Notes: generated by a model not told the origin, from the letters alone. Positions 7,124 through 14,252 are shown, counted from the first letter of the stretch. The stretch is DNA of 15,796 bases from Clostridiaceae bacterium (GCA_012799845.1 JAAZKL010000196.1:1-15796), one strand, 5' to 3'. Translations and numbers: made by a program.

Positions 7124-7781
7124 AGGTCCTTATCACCATCACGCCGTTGTTTTTCAGTATGTGGTTTGAGGGCACATATCCTCTGACAGAGGTCAAGGGA
7201 TAGACGATGCAGTTTTTGCCTATGACTGTTCCGGGGTTCAGCACGCTGTTGCAGCCGACCTCCGAGTTGTCGCCGATCATGGCGCCGAATTTCCTCAGGC
7301 CCGTTTCTATCGTCCTGATTCCGTCGGTCACTGTGACATTCGTACTGTAAGATTTCAGGTTCGAGCAGATAACGCCTGCCCCCGCATGTGCTTTGTAACC
7401 GAGTATCGAATCGCCGACATAATTGAAGTGCGGCACCTGGACCTTATTGAACAGAAGCGCGTTTTTCAGCTCGGTGGAGTTTCCGATGACGCACTCATTA
7501 CCTATTATCACATTTTCCCTTATATAGGCGCACTGCCTGAGTTCGCAGTCGTATCCGATAATAGCCGGGCCCTTTATAGTCACAGTCTTTTCGATAGTCG
7601 TGCCTTTGCCGACCCATACGAATTCGCTTATCTGCTCGAAATCGTCAGGCAATGCTTTCGCGAATTCCAGGAGGAATGTCCTGATTCTTGGCAGAGCCTC
7701 CCATGGATACTCCAGGCCGCTGAAAATATCCCTTTCCAAGCATTCGTTCAAATCAAACAGGTCAGTGATCCTTACATCCAT
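7122..7781 (-). CDS. GlmU C-terminal-like left-handed beta-helix protein (putative acyltransferase)
   Basis: 219 residues from ATG 7781, chosen because AGAGGAAG (7787-7794) lies five bases upstream. An open extension to 7838 has no such site. Residues 1-50 are a helical lead (FSGLEYPWEALPRIRTFLLEF). Residues about 55-205 are hexapeptide-repeat beta-helix coils (VWVGKGTTIEKTVTIKGPAIIG, VIIGNECVIGNSTELKN). VPHFNYVGDSILG (116-128) aligns with the GlmU acetyltransferase segment holding its catalytic His, so H118 is the likely equivalent. E104 and K106 (TELKN) match the preceding GlmU coil. The nucleotidyltransferase half of GlmU is absent. Such proteins are often labelled UDP-GlcNAc pyrophosphorylase, which this fold alone cannot support. 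It converges on glmM, which makes the acceptor of GlmU's acetyltransferase. A role in amino-sugar or related nucleotide-sugar acylation is inferred; the substrate is unknown. Confidence 0.8.
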   Translation of the reverse strand: MDVRITDLFDLNECLERDIFSGLEYPWEALPRIRTFLLEFAKALPDDFEQISEFVWVGKGTTIEKTVTIKGPAIIGYDCELRQCAYIRENVIIGNECVIGNSTELKNALLFNKVQVPHFNYVGDSILGYKAHAGAGVICSNLKSYSTNVTVTDGIRTIETGLRKFGAMIGDNSEVGCNSVLNPGTVIGKNCIVYPLTSVRGYVPSNHILKNNGVMVIRT

Positions 7782-7869
7782 ACGGTCTTCCTCTTTCTTC
7801 AGATTAATTTGCCCGGAACGGTTCGACGAAGCCGTCATTCTTTATATATGCTTCCGGGTGCGGTATAAT

Positions 7870-7902
7870 GTTTATGCGTACATATTTTATTTTAACATAA
7901 AC
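7870..7902. promoter_or_regulatory. Inverted repeat in divergent control region upstream of the AraC gene
   Basis: GTTTATG (7870-7876) and CATAAAC (7896-7902) are perfect 7-bp inverted arms 26 bp centre to centre. They lie in the AT-rich gap between the leftward GlmU-like gene and the rightward AraC-family gene. The gap also has TATAAT at 7864-7869 without a good -35. The placement would suit autoregulation, but no regulator can be assigned. Confidence 0.3.
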
Positions 7903-7963
7903 TGCACTTTTGAGTACACTATCCGGGAAAAACAGTCAGGGCAGAGCTTAAAGGAGTAAATGC

Positions 7964-8785
7964 ATGAATTTCAGGAATCTGTATATGCCGCTGACCGCAG
8001 GCAGCAGGAATCCGACGTATATTGAGAAACCTCCCTGCGAGGCGCTGGCTCCGTACATACGATGCTACTGGCATTATGAAGATATCGCAGAAGCGTACGA
8101 CAGCCTTGTGATTCCTGATACCTGTGTGGATATCATATTTTCGGTGGGTAAAGAAGGCTGTTTTGACGTGACTTTCTGCGGTGTCAATGACAAGCCTTAT
8201 TGCAGTCATATTTCAATACTCACTGGCAAGGAAAGGTTTGCGGTAAGGTTCTATGCCTGGAGTTTCTCCCTGTTCTGCGGCGAATCGTTGCTGAACACAC
8301 GAAACATGTTCCTGCAGGGGGAGCAATTCCTGGGCCGTTTTGTGAACGAGATGCGGAAGATCCTGGACATAGACAGCCGTTTTGACGAATTTATCAGACT
8401 CTCGGATAGTATCCTGGCAAAGCAGCTAAACGTCAGGTATCAGGACAGCGTCTTCACGGATGCGGTTTTCCAGGTACTGAAGGACAGGGGCAATATCCGG
8501 ATAGACGAGCTTGCCGCGAGGTGCTTCGCCAGCAGAAGGCACCTGGAACGGCTGTTTCGCGCAAGGATGGACCTGTCACCCAAGGAATTTGCCAGTCTGA
8601 TAAGATACCAGAATACCTGGAGGGGCATCCTCCTCTCACAGGATGTAAAAGATCCTGTATACCAGCTTGGCTACAGCGACCAGTCCCATCTGATGAGGAA
8701 GTTCAAGAGTTACCACGGCATAACCCCGAGCGAGGCGAAGGCGTTCGCTCTCGGGATGAAGCAGGCAGTTCCGCTGACAACATAA
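7964..8785 (+). CDS. AraC/XylS-family transcriptional regulator
   Basis: 273 residues. The C-terminal 100 residues carry the double helix-turn-helix of AraC proteins. The first HTH is at about 179-201 (RIDELAARCFASRRHLERLFRARMDLSPKEF) and the second at about 229-253 (DPVYQLGYSDQSHLMRKFKSYHGITPSEAK). The latter is close to the family signature with its LGYSDQSH turn and the following G-x-TPSE. Residues 1-120 form a sensor half starting with the P-x-x-x-L-A-P-Y-I-x-C-Y-W pattern. That pattern is common in AraC proteins with a DUF6597-type N-terminus, whose ligand is not known. AAGGAG at 7951-7956 is well spaced before ATG 7964. The next gene downstream, on the same strand after 120 bp, is the toroid protein and is the best guess for a target or operon partner. 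Confidence 0.9.
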   Translation: MNFRNLYMPLTAGSRNPTYIEKPPCEALAPYIRCYWHYEDIAEAYDSLVIPDTCVDIIFSVGKEGCFDVTFCGVNDKPYCSHISILTGKERFAVRFYAWSFSLFCGESLLNTRNMFLQGEQFLGRFVNEMRKILDIDSRFDEFIRLSDSILAKQLNVRYQDSVFTDAVFQVLKDRGNIRIDELAARCFASRRHLERLFRARMDLSPKEFASLIRYQNTWRGILLSQDVKDPVYQLGYSDQSHLMRKFKSYHGITPSEAKAFALGMKQAVPLTT

Positions 8786-8905
8786 GTACTGGCAGCATTG
8801 GCGCTGTGTTCATCCATAATTGGTTTTGCAGATGTCGCATTTATTCTATACGAATTTCCGATATCGCTGTACGCTATTTATAAAAAGCATAAAGGGGAAA
8901 TCAGA

Positions 8906-9895
8906 ATGGGAAACTGTGTTTTCGATAAAGCAAGGAAATGGATATGCCTGAACGCAAGGCCGTTGGACCGGGAGCGGTTCAGATTTTTGTTTGAGAATGG
9001 GAGACGGGAGGCCGTATTGTCGGCGCTTGCAGAGTATCAGAATGAAGACGGAGGGTTTGGGCATGCCCTGGAAGCGGATTCGTTCAACCCCAACTCTGCC
9101 CCGATACAGACGTGGACTGCGACGGAGATCCTGCATGAGATCGCCCTCGAAGAGGATCATCCGATCGTGCGGGGCATCCTTGCGTACCTGGACAGCGGCA
9201 GTCATTTCAACGGCAAATGCTGGCTTTATACCGTGCCGTCGAACAATGACTACCCCCGTGCATCCTGGTGGACTTATGACAGCCGGACCCATGACGATAT
9301 CAACTACAACCCTACTGCCGCACTGGCCGGATTTGCCCTGATGTTTGCGGACAAAGACAGCGGTCTTTTCAAGAAATGCTTTGGCATCGCGAAGGAAGCG
9401 ATCCGCTGCCTGAAGGAGACCGACAAGTGCGACGAGATGCATACCCTGGCTTGTTATGTGAAACTGGCCGAGTGCTGCCGCAGGGCGGAGTCAGCCGGGC
9501 ACGGCCAAGGGGCGGAGTCAGCCGGGCACAGCAGCAAGGCAGGTCTTGCCGACGAGCTGGACATCGCAGAACTGGAACAGATCCTTGTGGAGAGGATCAA
9601 AAAGGTCATGACATGGGATACGGAGTCATGGAAAACGAAATATGTGTGCAAGCCTTCGAACTTCTTTATGAGCAGGGACAGCTACCTGTATAAGAGCTTT
9701 GCGGAACTGGCGGAACAAGAATGCAGCTTTATAAAAGAAGCACAGCAGCCGGACGGCACCTGGTCAGTCAACTGGAACTGGGAAGACTATGAAGAGCAGT
9801 GGCATATAGCGAAAACCTGGTGGAAAGCCCAAATAATTATAATGAACCTGAGATTCCTGAAGGGCATGACCGGAGCGTTGTATGGCGGGAAATAA
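8906..9895 (+). CDS. Alpha/alpha-toroid (prenyltransferase/terpene-cyclase-like) protein of unknown function
   Basis: 329 residues from ATG 8906, chosen for AAAGGGG at 8891-8897. The frame extends upstream to TTG 8798 but without a ribosome binding site. EYQNEDGGFGHALEAD (43-58) resembles the repeat of squalene cyclase and prenyltransferase toroids, as does PDGTWSVNWNW near the C-terminus (282-292). Aromatic-rich segments (SWWTYDSRTHDDINYNPTAALAGFAL, HIAKTWWKAQIIIMNLRFL) alternate with helices, as in an alpha/alpha barrel. No cyclase DxDD motif and no prenyltransferase metal site is evident, so catalysis is unproven. Cys is frequent (nine residues). Residues 193-210 (RAESAGHGQGAESAGHSS) are a small tandem duplication in a linker. 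It follows an AraC regulator; the function is unknown. Confidence 0.75.
   Translation: MGNCVFDKARKWICLNARPLDRERFRFLFENGRREAVLSALAEYQNEDGGFGHALEADSFNPNSAPIQTWTATEILHEIALEEDHPIVRGILAYLDSGSHFNGKCWLYTVPSNNDYPRASWWTYDSRTHDDINYNPTAALAGFALMFADKDSGLFKKCFGIAKEAIRCLKETDKCDEMHTLACYVKLAECCRRAESAGHGQGAESAGHSSKAGLADELDIAELEQILVERIKKVMTWDTESWKTKYVCKPSNFFMSRDSYLYKSFAELAEQECSFIKEAQQPDGTWSVNWNWEDYEEQWHIAKTWWKAQIIIMNLRFLKGMTGALYGGK
9483..9529 (+). repeat. In-frame 27-bp period duplication in the toroid gene
   Basis: A 20-bp sequence beginning GGGCGGAGTCAGCC is present at 9483-9502 and again, identical, at 9510-9529. The period of 27 bp (nine codons) gives RAESAGHGQ-GAESAGHSS. The frame is kept. The insert sits between two helices in a likely surface linker. 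Confidence 0.85.
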
Positions 9896-9912
9896 CTGCA
9901 GAATACGCAAAA

Positions 9913-9943
9913 AACACCGGCCGGAAAATGTATGGCCGGTGTT
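9913..9943 (-). terminator. Rho-independent terminator of the leftward sulfur unit
   Basis: Perfect 10-bp arms AACACCGGCC (9913-9922) and GGCCGGTGTT (9934-9943) with an 11-base loop. Read leftward, the stem runs into TTTT then GCG, from the A-run at 9909-9914, a good intrinsic terminator for the PatB-like gene ending at 10038. An outer ACGCA/TGCGT pairing extends the structure. Read rightward, the T-run is poor, but the hairpin may also serve the toroid gene. Confidence 0.75.
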
Positions 9944-10037
9944 ATGCGTTTATAAAGCATATTTATTGAGATTATTCTTCGGCAAAGCACCTGTAAAGGA
10001 AGGTGATAATTATTGGTCTGGACATACGTTGTATATA

Positions 10038-11216
10038 TCAGACCTTGTTGAAAGCCTTCTTAAGCCTTTCAAGAGCTTCCTGGAGAATTGCCGCGGGGCA
10101 TCCGATATTTATGCGCTGGTATCCTTCTCCGCCGGCGCCGAACATTGGCCCCGAGTTCAGCCACAGACCTGCTTTATGCACGATCAGTTCGTTCAGTTCC
10201 TTATCCGGCAGGCCCAGCGCCCGGAAGTCGAGCCAGACCAGGTATGTGCCCTCCGGCTCGACAAGCCTGATGAACGGGAGTTCCTTCCTGAGGAAGTCAC
10301 GCAACAGATCCAGGTTTGAGACAAGATAGCTTATCAGGTCATCCAGCCATTTTGCCCCATGCCTGTATGCAGCCCTGCATGCCACAAGCCCCATTATGTT
10401 GGGCTGGCTGTAGCCTGTCCTTTCAAGTTCCTGTTTAAAGCGTTTCCGCAGGTCTGTATTCGATATGAAAACATTCGAGATCTGCAGGCCCGCCATGTTG
10501 AACGTCTTGGTCGGACCCGTGCAGGTAATGGTTATGTCCGCGAATTCCGGCATTACAGTTTCGAAAACATGATGGCGGTATCCCGGATAAACGAAATCTT
10601 CGTGGATCTCATCCGCAACTACCTTGACGCCGTACTTCAGGCAAATCTCTCCCATTGCGGCAAGCTCTTCTTTCGTCCAAACGCGCCCGACCGGATTATG
10701 CGGGCTGCAGAGGATAAAGAGTTTTACCCTGTTCTTCTCTATTTTTTCCTCAAAGTCGGCAAAATCTATGGAATACCTGCCGTCACGATAAACCAGTTCA
10801 TTGACGACCAGTTTGCGGTCGTTTGCGCGTACGGAGCCGGCGAAAGGATAGTAGACGGGCTCCTGGATCAGGACGGCGTCGCCTTCGTCCGTCAGCGCGC
10901 GGATCGCAGTGCAGATCGCGAAAACGACACCGGGAGTCTTTACGAGCCATTTTGGAGAAAGCTGCCATCCGAAACGGTTGGAGTACCAGTCGGCCAATGC
11001 GTTGAAATAGTCGTCGCTGATGGTGTCGCTGTACCCGAAAATGCCGTGGCGGCTTTTCTCAACAAGTGCTTCCAGTACCTCCGGAGGGGACGGGAAATCC
11101 ATGTCCGCCACCCATAAAGGGATGACATTACCGGGCATCCCTCTCCTTGCGGCAAGGTCATATTTCAGTGAGTCGGTTCCGCGGCGGTCTATGATTTTAT
11201 CAAATGAATATGCCAT
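10038..11216 (-). CDS. patB: PatB/MalY-type PLP-dependent C-S lyase (cystathionine beta-lyase-like)
   Basis: 392 residues, fold-type I aminotransferase superfamily. The MalY/PatB subgroup signature appears in IPLWVADMDFPSPPEV (32-47) and HGIFGYSD (57-64). PLP-contact segments are SPHNPVGRVW (171-180, N174), ADEIHEDF (201-208, D202) and the Schiff-base lysine K237 in TGPTKTFNMAGLQ. A C-terminal RINIGCP segment should contain the carboxylate-binding Arg. The expected activity is beta-elimination of cystathionine or cysteine, giving homocysteine or sulfide plus pyruvate. CGGAGGC precedes the ATG. It is the last gene of the leftward run Rrf2 - cystathionine enzyme - this gene, which supports a sulfur role over a plain aminotransferase. 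A 7-bp repeat array fills the gap between its start and the preceding gene. Confidence 0.88.
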   Translation of the reverse strand: MAYSFDKIIDRRGTDSLKYDLAARRGMPGNVIPLWVADMDFPSPPEVLEALVEKSRHGIFGYSDTISDDYFNALADWYSNRFGWQLSPKWLVKTPGVVFAICTAIRALTDEGDAVLIQEPVYYPFAGSVRANDRKLVVNELVYRDGRYSIDFADFEEKIEKNRVKLFILCSPHNPVGRVWTKEELAAMGEICLKYGVKVVADEIHEDFVYPGYRHHVFETVMPEFADITITCTGPTKTFNMAGLQISNVFISNTDLRKRFKQELERTGYSQPNIMGLVACRAAYRHGAKWLDDLISYLVSNLDLLRDFLRKELPFIRLVEPEGTYLVWLDFRALGLPDKELNELIVHKAGLWLNSGPMFGAGGEGYQRINIGCPAAILQEALERLKKAFNKV

Positions 11217-11249
11217 GTCTGATCAGCCTCCGATACAATATGTCGGTCA

Positions 11250-11319
11250 ATGCCTAATGTCTAATGCCTAATGCCTAATGCCTGATACCCAATGCCTGAT
11301 ACCCAATGCCCAATGCGCT
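11250..11319. repeat. Heptanucleotide array, ten units
   Basis: Ten contiguous 7-bp units, consensus ATGCCTA on the plus strand. Variants are ATGTCTA, ATGCCTG, ATACCCA (twice), ATGCCCA and ATGCGCT. ATGCCTG-ATACCCA recurs as a 14-bp sub-unit. The array fills the space from four bases past the stop of the cystathionine gene to about 30 bp before the PatB-like start. Read leftward as RNA it repeats UAGGCAU or UGGGCAU, each with a stop or start-like word in some frame. Unit number changes would alter the spacing between the two genes. Confidence 0.92.
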
Positions 11320-11322
11320 GTA

Positions 11323-12462
11323 TCAATCTGTCTCCAGCGCCTGGTCCAGGTCCGCGATAAGGTCAGCCGTCGATTCCAGCCCGACGGAAAGACGCAGCAG
11401 GCGTTCATTTATGCCCTTGGCTTCGCGCTCTTCCTTCGGTATGTCGGCGTGGGTCTGCAGCATCGGATATGTGATGAGGCTTTCCACTCCGCCGAGGCTT
11501 TCTGCGTACCGGATGAGCTTTACGCGCTCAAGAAGCTCCAGGGCAGTTTTCTCACTGTCCGTTTCGAACGATATCATAGCTCCGAAACCGGTGGTTTGCT
11601 TCTTCGAAATCTCATACTGAGGATGGGACGGCAGCCCGACATAATATACTTTTCTGATCTTCTTATGCGCGCAGAGCCAGCGGGCGATCCTCGCCGCGTT
11701 TTCCTGCTGGCGCTCCATCCTGACAGCCAGCGTTTTTATCCCGCGGATCATTAGCCAACTGTCGAAAGGCGAGAGACACGCGCCTGTCGTTTTATATATG
11801 AAGCGCAGCCGTTCCGACAAGGCTGCGTCCGACACCACCAGGAAACCGGCCAGCGTATCGTTGTGCCCTCCGAGATACTTCGTGCCGCTGTGGACCACGA
11901 CATCGGCGCCAAGATCCAGCGGATTCTGGAAATACGGCGTCAGGAAAGTGTTGTCCACGATCAGCAGAAGGCTGTTTTTCCTGCAGAGTTCTGAAACAGC
12001 AGCGATATCGGTGACATTCATCATTGGATTTGTAGGCGTCTCGACAAAGACGGCCTTTGTCTCGGCTCTTATGAGAGATGCGACCTTTGCTGTGTCCGAG
12101 ATATCGACATAATCGAAGGAAAGCCCGTTTTTGCCTGATATATGGCTGAACAGCCTGTGAGAGCCGCCGTACAGATCATCTGAAGCGATGATGTGGTCAC
12201 CGGGATGAAAGATTTCCATAAGAGCGGAGATGGCGGCCATCCCTGTTGAAAACGCCATGGCGTCGATGCCGTTCTCAAGCCTGGCGACAGTTTTCTCCAG
12301 GTGCTCCCGCGTAGGGTTCTGCAGCCTGGAATAATCATATCCCGTGCTCAGCCCGACACCGGGATGCGCAAAAGTAGCCGACTGGAAGATCGGGACGCTG
12401 ATCGCTCCGCTGGAGTCGTACCTGGTATCGTTTCCGTGGATGCATAAAGTATCAAATTCCAT
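11323..12462 (-). CDS. Cystathionine gamma-synthase / gamma-lyase family PLP enzyme
   Basis: 379 residues from ATG 12462, Cys/Met-metabolism PLP family. Hallmarks: MEFDTLCIHG start, YDYSRLQNPTREHLEK (42-57), FSTGMAAISAL (71-81), DDLYGGSHRLF (95-105), ETPTNPMMNV (141-150), IVDNTFLTPY with D170, and SGTKYLGGHND with the Schiff-base lysine K195. SLGGVESLITYP and RLSVGLE close the active site. The start was set at 12462 rather than 12468: AGAGG is directly against ATG 12468 but seven bases from ATG 12462. The family includes gamma-synthase (MetB/MetI), gamma-lyase (MctB/MccB) and O-acetylhomoserine enzymes, and the sequence alone does not settle which. Coupling with the downstream C-S lyase fits transsulfuration in either direction. 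It lies 96 bp after the Rrf2 gene and is probably co-transcribed with it. Confidence 0.93.
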   Translation of the reverse strand: MEFDTLCIHGNDTRYDSSGAISVPIFQSATFAHPGVGLSTGYDYSRLQNPTREHLEKTVARLENGIDAMAFSTGMAAISALMEIFHPGDHIIASDDLYGGSHRLFSHISGKNGLSFDYVDISDTAKVASLIRAETKAVFVETPTNPMMNVTDIAAVSELCRKNSLLLIVDNTFLTPYFQNPLDLGADVVVHSGTKYLGGHNDTLAGFLVVSDAALSERLRFIYKTTGACLSPFDSWLMIRGIKTLAVRMERQQENAARIARWLCAHKKIRKVYYVGLPSHPQYEISKKQTTGFGAMISFETDSEKTALELLERVKLIRYAESLGGVESLITYPMLQTHADIPKEEREAKGINERLLRLSVGLESTADLIADLDQALETD

Positions 12463-12557
12463 AAACATACCTCTGTCCTATAGTGGATATACTACATATC
12501 TGATTGTCGAATATAATAAAATCCCTGGCTGTTCATCGTTACGAATTTCATTTCCTT

Positions 12558-13004
12558 TTATATATAATACATGATCGCCTGTCCGCCCTTGTGCTTATCA
12601 GCCTCGACGACCAGGTCCTCCAGGGTGATCCGGGATAATGTGCCGCTGATTGCTTTGTCCATTGCATCGAATACGGACGAACGCATTGCCGCTTCGATTT
12701 CCGGCGCTTTTTCAGGCACGGTGTCTTCCACTGCTTCGAACAAAGAGTTTTCAACGGCTGACAGCACATCCAGCACCGTTATCCGGTCGGGGGTCCGGAC
12801 AAGCTGGTAGCCGCCCTGCGCGCCCTTGACGGATCTGACGATGTCGCCGCGCTTCAGCATCGAGAAGACCTGCTCCAGGTATATTTTTGAGATGCCCAGC
12901 CTTTCCGAGATGCTGATAACAGTGATACACTCACCGCTGTCATGCTGCTGCGCCATGTTAGTAACGGCTGCCAGCGCGTAACGTCCCTTGGCGGAGATTC
13001 TCAT
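12558..13004 (-). CDS. cymR: Rrf2-family regulator, CymR-like
   Basis: 148 residues. The N-terminal winged helix-turn-helix is RISAKGRYALAAV, ISISERLGISKIYLEQVFSMLKRGDIV, then the wing SVKGAQGGYQL. The three-Cys cluster that IscR and NsrR use to bind Fe-S is absent from the region after the wing (ENSLFEAVEDTVPEKAPEIEAA). The single Cys is C26 in GECITV, at the place of Cys25 in Staphylococcus CymR, and the C-terminus MYYI resembles the MFYI end of CymR. I therefore read it as the cysteine-metabolism repressor. In Bacillus and Staphylococcus CymR acts with CysK, which here is the divergent neighbour. GAGG (13012-13015) precedes the ATG. Three related motif copies in the adjacent promoter region suggest autoregulation. 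The gene symbol is by similarity and context. Confidence 0.85.
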   Translation of the reverse strand: MRISAKGRYALAAVTNMAQQHDSGECITVISISERLGISKIYLEQVFSMLKRGDIVRSVKGAQGGYQLVRTPDRITVLDVLSAVENSLFEAVEDTVPEKAPEIEAAMRSSVFDAMDKAISGTLSRITLEDLVVEADKHKGGQAIMYYI

Positions 13005-13016
13005 TGCAAATTCCTC

Positions 13017-13038
13017 ATTTCATATATAATTAGTATGT
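13017..13038 (-). promoter_or_regulatory. Putative operator copy at the Rrf2 promoter
   Basis: On the minus strand this 22-bp stretch contains CATACTAATTATATATGAA and matches the copy at the cysK start in 18 of 22 positions (shared core CATACTAANNATATATGAA). It lies immediately downstream of the Rrf2 -10 box, mirroring the other copy. It also overlaps a 9-bp inverted repeat, CATATATAA (13021-13029) and TTATATATG (13041-13049). Confidence 0.55.
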
Positions 13039-13046
13039 ATTTATAT

Positions 13047-13075
13047 ATGATAGGCTAAAATGCCGTACTTGTCAA
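13047..13075 (-). promoter_or_regulatory. Sigma-A promoter of the Rrf2/sulfur unit
   Basis: Read leftward: perfect TTGACA (13075-13070), 17-bp spacer, TATCAT (13052-13047). The start point should fall near 13040, about 36 bp before the Rrf2 ATG. Confidence 0.8.
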
Positions 13076-13105
13076 TAGCATACAATTCATATATTTTATA
13101 TATAT
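13075..13105 (+). promoter_or_regulatory. Putative operator copy between the divergent promoters
   Basis: ATAGCATAC-N4-CATATAT-N4-TATATAT. It shares the layout and 22 of 23 fixed positions with the copy at 13154-13184, exactly 79 bp away. It abuts the Rrf2 -35 box and lies 15 bp upstream of the cysK -35 box. Part of the match is plain AT-rich sequence, but ATAGCATAC is not. Confidence 0.5.
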
Positions 13106-13120
13106 TTTTTTGAAAAACTA

Positions 13121-13149
13121 TTGACAAATATTGCACGGTACTGTATTAT
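13121..13149 (+). promoter_or_regulatory. Sigma-A promoter of cysK
   Basis: Perfect TTGACA (13121-13126), 17-bp spacer, TATTAT (13144-13149). Transcription should begin near 13156, leaving a leader of about 88 bases. Confidence 0.85.
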
Positions 13150-13153
13150 GGGT

Positions 13154-13184
13154 ATAGCATACTAAACATATATGAATTATATGT
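13154..13184 (+). promoter_or_regulatory. Putative operator copy at the cysK transcription start
   Basis: ATAGCATAC-N4-CATATAT-N4-TATATGT. ACATATA (13166-13172) and TATATGT (13178-13184) form perfect 7-bp inverted arms around TGAAT. It covers the expected start point and first 28 transcribed bases, a classic place for a repressor. The Rrf2 protein encoded next door is the obvious candidate. Confidence 0.6.
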
Positions 13185-13243
13185 ACGATACAAATGATGT
13201 AAAACAAGTTATAATGATATGTATAGATTAAGGAGGATGTGCT

Positions 13244-14176
13244 ATGTCGAAAGTTTACAAAAATCTCACCGATCTCATTGGAAGGACGCCTTTGCTTGAA
13301 CTCACCAGCTACGGGAAGAAGCATGGGCTTGGAGCGACTGTGATAGGCAAGCTGGAATACTTCAATCCGGCGGGCAGCGTGAAGGACAGGATCGCGAAGG
13401 CGATGATCGACGATGCCGAGGCAAGAGGACTGCTGAAGCCTGGTTCGGTCATTATCGAACCGACCAGCGGCAATACCGGTATCGGCCTCGCTTCTGTCGC
13501 CGCGGCGCGCGGTTACCGTGTGATCCTCACGATGCCTGAAACGATGAGCATAGAACGCAGGAACCTTCTGAAGGCATACGGCGCCGAACTGGTCCTGACC
13601 GAGGGCTCCAAAGGCATGCGCGGCGCGATCGAGAAAGCGAAAGAACTTGCGGCGGAGACCCCGAACGCCTTCATCCCGGGACAGTTCGAAAACCCGGCCA
13701 ACCCAAAGATCCACAGGGAAACGACAGGTCCCGAGATATGGGAGGACACGGGCGGAAAGGTAGACATCCTTGTCTCCGGAGTAGGCACCGGCGGCACCAT
13801 CACCGGCACTGGCGAGTTTCTGAGATCGAAGAACCCGGATATAAAAATCGTAGCCGTGGAACCGGAGGCTTCACCGGTATTGTCGGGCGGCAATCCGGGA
13901 CCGCATAAGATCCAGGGCATCGGCGCAGGCTTCGTTCCGGATGTTTTGAATACGAATGTATACGATGAGATCATCAGGGTAAAGAATGAGGACGCGTTTG
14001 AGACCGGACGCGAACTGGCCCGGACCGAAGGGCTCCTGGTCGGCATTTCCTCCGGCGCGGCGGCATGGGCAGCGTCCGAGCTCGCAAAGCGCCCCGAAAA
14101 CGCTGGCAAGGTCATAGTAGCCATCCTGCCCGACACCGGCGAGCGCTACCTGTCCACACCAATGTTTTCTGAATAA
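13244..14176 (+). CDS. cysK: Cysteine synthase A (O-acetylserine sulfhydrylase)
   Basis: 310 residues, usual length. It makes cysteine and acetate from O-acetylserine and sulfide, in the cytosol, using PLP. The Schiff-base lysine is K47 in [15 protein letters not shown] (74-79) binds the substrate carboxylate, GTGGTITG (181-188) binds the PLP phosphate, and GISSGAA near the C-terminus holds the Ser contacting the PLP ring nitrogen. IGRTPLLEL near the start is typical. The C-terminus ends [14 protein letters not shown], as in CysK. A strong AAGGAGG (13230-13236) precedes ATG 13244. It is divergent from the Rrf2/CymR-like gene. In relatives CysK also complexes with CymR as corepressor, so the pairing makes sense; that interaction is family knowledge, not visible here. 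Confidence 0.97.
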   Translation: MSKVYKNLTDLIGRTPLLELTSYGKKHGLGATVIGKLEYFNPAGSVKDRIAKAMIDDAEARGLLKPGSVIIEPTSGNTGIGLASVAAARGYRVILTMPETMSIERRNLLKAYGAELVLTEGSKGMRGAIEKAKELAAETPNAFIPGQFENPANPKIHRETTGPEIWEDTGGKVDILVSGVGTGGTITGTGEFLRSKNPDIKIVAVEPEASPVLSGGNPGPHKIQGIGAGFVPDVLNTNVYDEIIRVKNEDAFETGRELARTEGLLVGISSGAAAWAASELAKRPENAGKVIVAILPDTGERYLSTPMFSE

Positions 14177-14221
14177 GGGGATATATCCGGAAAAGCAGAG
14201 CATACCTGCGTGCAATAGAGG

Positions 14222-14252
14222 GGGCCGTCTTTATGGATAAGGCGGCTCTTTT
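14222..14252 (+). terminator. Rho-independent terminator after cysK, with alternative second stem
   Basis: GGGCCGTC (14222-14229) pairs with GGCGGCTC (14241-14248), two G-U pairs included, around an 11-base loop, followed by TTTT. A second GGCGGCC at 14262-14268 followed by TTTTT could instead pair with GGCCGTC 14223-14229, so two mutually exclusive stems are possible. Located 45 bp past the cysK stop. Confidence 0.65.

Noticed and set aside
8798..8905. Longer N-terminus for the toroid protein from TTG 8798
   Set aside because: No ribosome binding site precedes TTG 8798, whereas AAAGGGG is well placed before ATG 8906. The extra residues are not toroid-like.
10359..11117. Rightward 252-codon frame inside the PatB-like gene
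   Set aside because: It is antisense to a protein with a full set of PLP motifs, and it has no ribosome site or recognisable domain.
12463..12557. T-box or SAM riboswitch upstream of the cystathionine gene
   Set aside because: The gap is only 95 bases and shows neither the T-box sequence nor an anti-terminator/terminator pair.
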